DNA of 64,000 nucleotides from Schizochytrium sp. TIO01 (lineage: Eukaryota > Sar > Bigyra > Thraustochytrida > Thraustochytriidae): the NCBI GenBank assembly GCA_004764695.1, contig SMSO01000014.1, forward strand, positions 5,818,029-5,882,028, read 5' to 3'. Positions 61,141 to 64,000 of the stretch are shown here, piece after piece. The number at the start of each line of letters is the position of its first letter. Positions within the stretch are counted from its first letter, which is position 1. The notes beneath the pieces are model-generated. The model was given only the letters and a program-made list of their open reading frames with translations, was not told the origin of the DNA and searched no databases. Made by a program: the position numbers and the translations under genes.

Positions 61141-61948
61141 GAATAATAACGACGTACCATTTTGAGTTTATATAAAGTTCTCACGTTTTCATAGCTACAG
61201 TTTGCGATACACGCAAATATATAAAATTCTCAATGTACTTTGCTAAAGCTAACTTCGGGAAACGGGTGATTCTACATAATGTAGCTTGTAACTTACTTCA
61301 AAGGGAAAATATTGAGAAAAGGAAAAGGGACAACTTCAGGAGGCCCTTTAATTCAACACGTACAAAGATTTTATAATGAAGAAGAAAGATTTATTGTAGA
61401 ATGTTTACTAGATTTGTCTCCTTCAGGTCCAAAATATCGCGAATCGTACACGCGAATCTGATGTGAATTTTATGTAATGTGAGGGGGAAACAGTATATTT
61501 GATTTCGATGCCGCAGCTGTGTAGACAGCTGCTGCGGCAGGGAGACCGTATACTACCATGATGTCGTAAAGGGTAAATGGTGAATGGTGATGAAGATTGG
61601 GCGATTGTCCAGTCAAATGAGTTGATGATCAGTATGCCACAGTCAAACAATCAAAGAAACGAGGCTGTGCCGAGTGATCGTACAATTAAGACGGTACCAA
61701 GCAATGATGTCTCTCTACTTTATGCGGTAAAAAAAAAACAACTTGAAAGTGCATGTGTCTCAAAGTCGTGAAGAGTTTCAAGAAGTGAAAGCCTGCAAAC
61801 GGTGACATGCAAAACTCTGTTTGGTAGGAATTCGCTTTGTAAGCAACATGGGGGACCTACGAAACGCTATGAAAAAAAAGTGCAGATCGCAAGCCAAGCC
61901 AAACCAAACGTAATTCAAGCTGGATAAAAGAGTTTGATGGAAGGCTGC
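61141..61948. other. Spacer
   Basis: AT-rich sequence with no supported gene. CAGCTGTGTAGACAGCTGCTG near 61,514 is a short imperfect palindrome. Confidence 0.35.
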
Positions 61949-62902
61949 TTAATCGTAAACCTTGCCCAAAGGAGGGTACTCCTTGATAAAATAGGTCGGG
62001 ATCTGCATGCCGTCGAGGCAGCACATGTAAAGTGCTGTGGTGAGGACTAGCATGAGGGAGACAAGAAGACCAGCCATAATGTGAGGGGTGTTGCGAACCT
62101 GGGTGTCGCTAATGTCCGGGAAGGCATCGAGGCGGCGGCGGCTTGTGCTGAGCTCAACGAGGTTGTTAGTCATTGGATGAGAAGGTGCCTTCTTGGCATT
62201 GTCGCCGGTGAAGACGGCAACATAGCGATCAGCAACGTGCTTCTTCAAGGTCTCAAGGGTGTTGCCGATGGCAACATTCCAGCTCGCGATATCCTCGGGC
62301 AACATAACCACAACCTTGAGCTTTCCAGCAGCAATCTTGGCACCAAGCTCACTGTCGAGAACCTTGGCATCCTGAGTAGGGTCCTGGACGGTGATGAGTG
62401 TCTCCGGGTTCTTTCCGAAGGCCCAGCGGCTCCAGGCGGACTGAGTGCCGGGGCGAGAGGAGTCCACTACAAAGGGAAGAACCAGAGAGGATTTAGCAGC
62501 ATTAAATGCGCTTCTGAGTGTCTTAACAACAGCCTTGGATCCCGGGATCTGCTCAAAAGATCCAAGAGCCTCGGAGACTTCCTTGGCACTCAGTTCAGGG
62601 GCCAAAAAGAGCACTGTGGCCTGGGATTTTCCATGGTCTGCATCATACTTCACAGCATCCAGAAGGGGCTCGCTGGAGTCAGATTCGAAGCCAGAGATTT
62701 GATCCACAAGGGTAGCGGCATCAGTTTCGTCAAGACCCTCGAGACCAGCGTACACATTCTGGCCACTAAAAGTGGCCTGCGGTGCCCAGATCAGCACAGG
62801 CACGGGGAGCTTCGAGGAAGTAGTGCAAGCAGCTGAGGTGGTCTCCACGGATCCTGCCAGAGCCAGAACGAGCACCGCAATCGAACGCATGATAGTTTGC
62901 AT
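61949..62902 (-). CDS. Type I secretory-pathway membrane protein, possibly Ac45/VOA1/BIG1-like
   Basis: From the ATG at 62902 the product is 317 residues; the frame runs further upstream but a signal peptide begins exactly here (MQTIMRSIAVLVLALAGSVE). A luminal domain of about 240 residues follows, with an opening VPVLIWAPQATFSGQN and an internal TVLFLAPELSAKEVSEALGS. One transmembrane segment (about 274-296: GLLVSLMLVLTTALYMCC) comes before a short tail ending PPLGKVYD. This layout, with a thioredoxin-like or Rossmann-like lumen and a short tail, recalls V-ATPase accessory proteins Ac45/VOA1 and the BIG1 family. That link is tentative. The topology call is much firmer than the family name. 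Confidence 0.72.
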   Translation of the reverse strand: MQTIMRSIAVLVLALAGSVETTSAACTTSSKLPVPVLIWAPQATFSGQNVYAGLEGLDETDAATLVDQISGFESDSSEPLLDAVKYDADHGKSQATVLFLAPELSAKEVSEALGSFEQIPGSKAVVKTLRSAFNAAKSSLVLPFVVDSSRPGTQSAWSRWAFGKNPETLITVQDPTQDAKVLDSELGAKIAAGKLKVVVMLPEDIASWNVAIGNTLETLKKHVADRYVAVFTGDNAKKAPSHPMTNNLVELSTSRRRLDAFPDISDTQVRNTPHIMAGLLVSLMLVLTTALYMCCLDGMQIPTYFIKEYPPLGKVYD

Positions 62903-64000
62903 TTTGATATTAAGATTGATACTGATTGGATCGATCTTTATGAATAGTCGATAATGTTTATATTGTGTATCTGCTCGCAGCAACGTCAGGGTTTCCTGAG
63001 CCGTCCAGCGAGACCTCAGAAAGAGCACTATCCACAGTCCACGGGTTCTCCACAGATGCTACAGAAGCTGGGACGAGCGGCGTCAACGACGGCGGAGACA
63101 AAGAGACAAAGTTGTACGAGCTAGCTGATAGCTACAGCACCAGCGATGACGACCTCGACGAAGGCCTCTCCTCAGTGTTCGGGAGGGCTGGGTTGAGAGG
63201 CTGAGTGAAGGGTTGTCCTACTAGCTTCTCTGCCTCCTGCTCGGTGTCTTCGTGCCTCCCAGAGAGAGGCGCGCGCTGCTTCGTGTCTGCCGCGGCTTCG
63301 CCGCTGCTTTCTCTGCTTCTCTTCTCCCTCTTTATAACTCTAGAGAAGCATAACATAATGTTATTATTTGCTATTCTTTTATGTATGATGACTTACTTAT
63401 TCCATTTTACTTTCATTAAAATTAATTTGAATGAAATAACTACTAAAAATCATCATGAATTTACACCATAACCTGAAACAAAACAGAAGAGATATTCCAT
63501 CGCCAAAGTAGACTCTCGAATCCATCTGTTCATAAGGGTACAGATACAAAGCGTTCAGGTCTTTAAGGGCGTAAGAACCGACGTCAATGTAGACGACGGA
63601 CGATTATTTTTAATTAACATTATCTCATCGAAGTGATAACCATCGATGTTCTTGGGCCAGATCTTCATTCTAGGTGTGGTTTGCACAACTATTATTCATG
63701 GCATTCCGCAACGTTGAGGGGTATTTTGGAGAGCTTGTTATCATTCGTCTGCACCGCAAGACATGAATCTCGTGGCGTCGTATTTGGTCTTTGCTTTGGA
63801 TGTTGATTGCCTTCGCGTTTTGCCAAGCTGCAAACGGCAATATTGTTAGTTTTTTAGCAATCCGCCGGCTACTTATTATTTAATTACTTATCGAAGGCTG
63901 AAAATAAAGTAAAGTTTCTGTTTTCTATTAACAACGATTCTGAAAGAACAACCACTGTGCGACTATTATCGAGCGTATTTAAAGCTCTTCAGGGCGATGG
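62903..64000. other. Terminal flank
   Basis: Upstream region of the secretory protein, followed by AT-rich DNA. A GC-richer patch at 63,000-63,340 has frames on both strands but no recognised product. Confidence 0.35.

Noticed and set aside
1-64000. CRISPR arrays, rRNA genes and operon-like gene clusters
   Set aside because: Looked for regularly spaced identical repeats and for rRNA signatures and found none. The direct repeats present are microsatellites.

Overview
This is nuclear DNA of a eukaryote. Genes are monocistronic on both strands. Several are split by GT-AG introns of about 100 to 690 nt, and there is a nuclear tRNA, a cytosolic ribosomal protein (uL4) and nuclear-encoded mitochondrial proteins. 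Three genes belong to cilium or flagellum families (CFAP58, SPEF1, a TMEM107-like protein), so the organism makes flagellated cells. Compact intron-poor genes, long polyQ/polyS/polyN tracts and C-ending codons in the uL4 gene would fit a flagellate protist such as a stramenopile (for example a thraustochytrid). That placement is inference, not proof.

The most unusual content is a family of IS607-type transposons carrying Fanzor2/TnpB-like nucleases, with four copies in 64 kb. Copy 1 (about 695-2850, minus strand) looks intact. It has a MerR-type HTH plus serine recombinase (TnpA) and an overlapping RNA-guided-nuclease-like TnpB/Fanzor2. Copy 2 (about 2905-4290, plus) lies head to head with copy 1 and is decayed. 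Copies 3 (about 24615-25485, plus) and 4 (about 60252-61140, minus) are short derivatives that share the same tnpA::tnpB deletion junction, as expected for a non-autonomous family mobilised in trans. Just past the tnpB stop, all four copies keep the box TGAGTCGC followed by small hairpins whose stems differ in sequence but still pair. This is a good candidate for the guide (omega) RNA region and the right end.

Layout: 1-700 tRNA-Phe and flank; 0.7-4.3 kb Fanzor elements; 4.5-6.0 kb membrane RING-H2 E3 ligase; 8.3-9.1 kb orphan ORF; 9.1-12.7 kb non-coding with microsatellites; 12.7-15.3 kb DYRK kinase; 16.2-17.3 kb RluA pseudouridine synthase; 18.5-19.4 kb mitochondrial uS9; 22.5-23.6 kb uL4; 24.6-25.5 kb element copy 3; 25.9-28.6 kb CFAP58; 29.9-31.0 kb ASH/MSP-domain protein; 31.3-32.3 kb RPN11; 33.6-34.3 kb mitochondrial ClpP; 34.9-35.6 kb acidic protein; 36.0-37.9 kb ankyrin-PP2C phosphatase; 39.3-42.9 kb giant ankyrin protein with one frameshift; 43.5-44.2 kb Vti1-type SNARE; 45.2-45.9 kb TMEM107-like; 46.4-48.5 kb orphan; 50.1-51.4 kb CWC2 splicing factor with extra zinc finger and WW domain; 53.0-55.2 kb adenylosuccinate synthetase; 55.2-58.9 kb repeat-rich non-coding DNA; 58.9-59.8 kb SPEF1; 60.3-61.1 kb element copy 4; 61.9-62.9 kb secretory-pathway membrane protein.

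The host genes are dispersed housekeeping, ciliary, proteolytic and signalling genes with no operon-like logic. Only the mobile elements form a coherent system. All domain calls are by eye from translated sequence; no database search was run.
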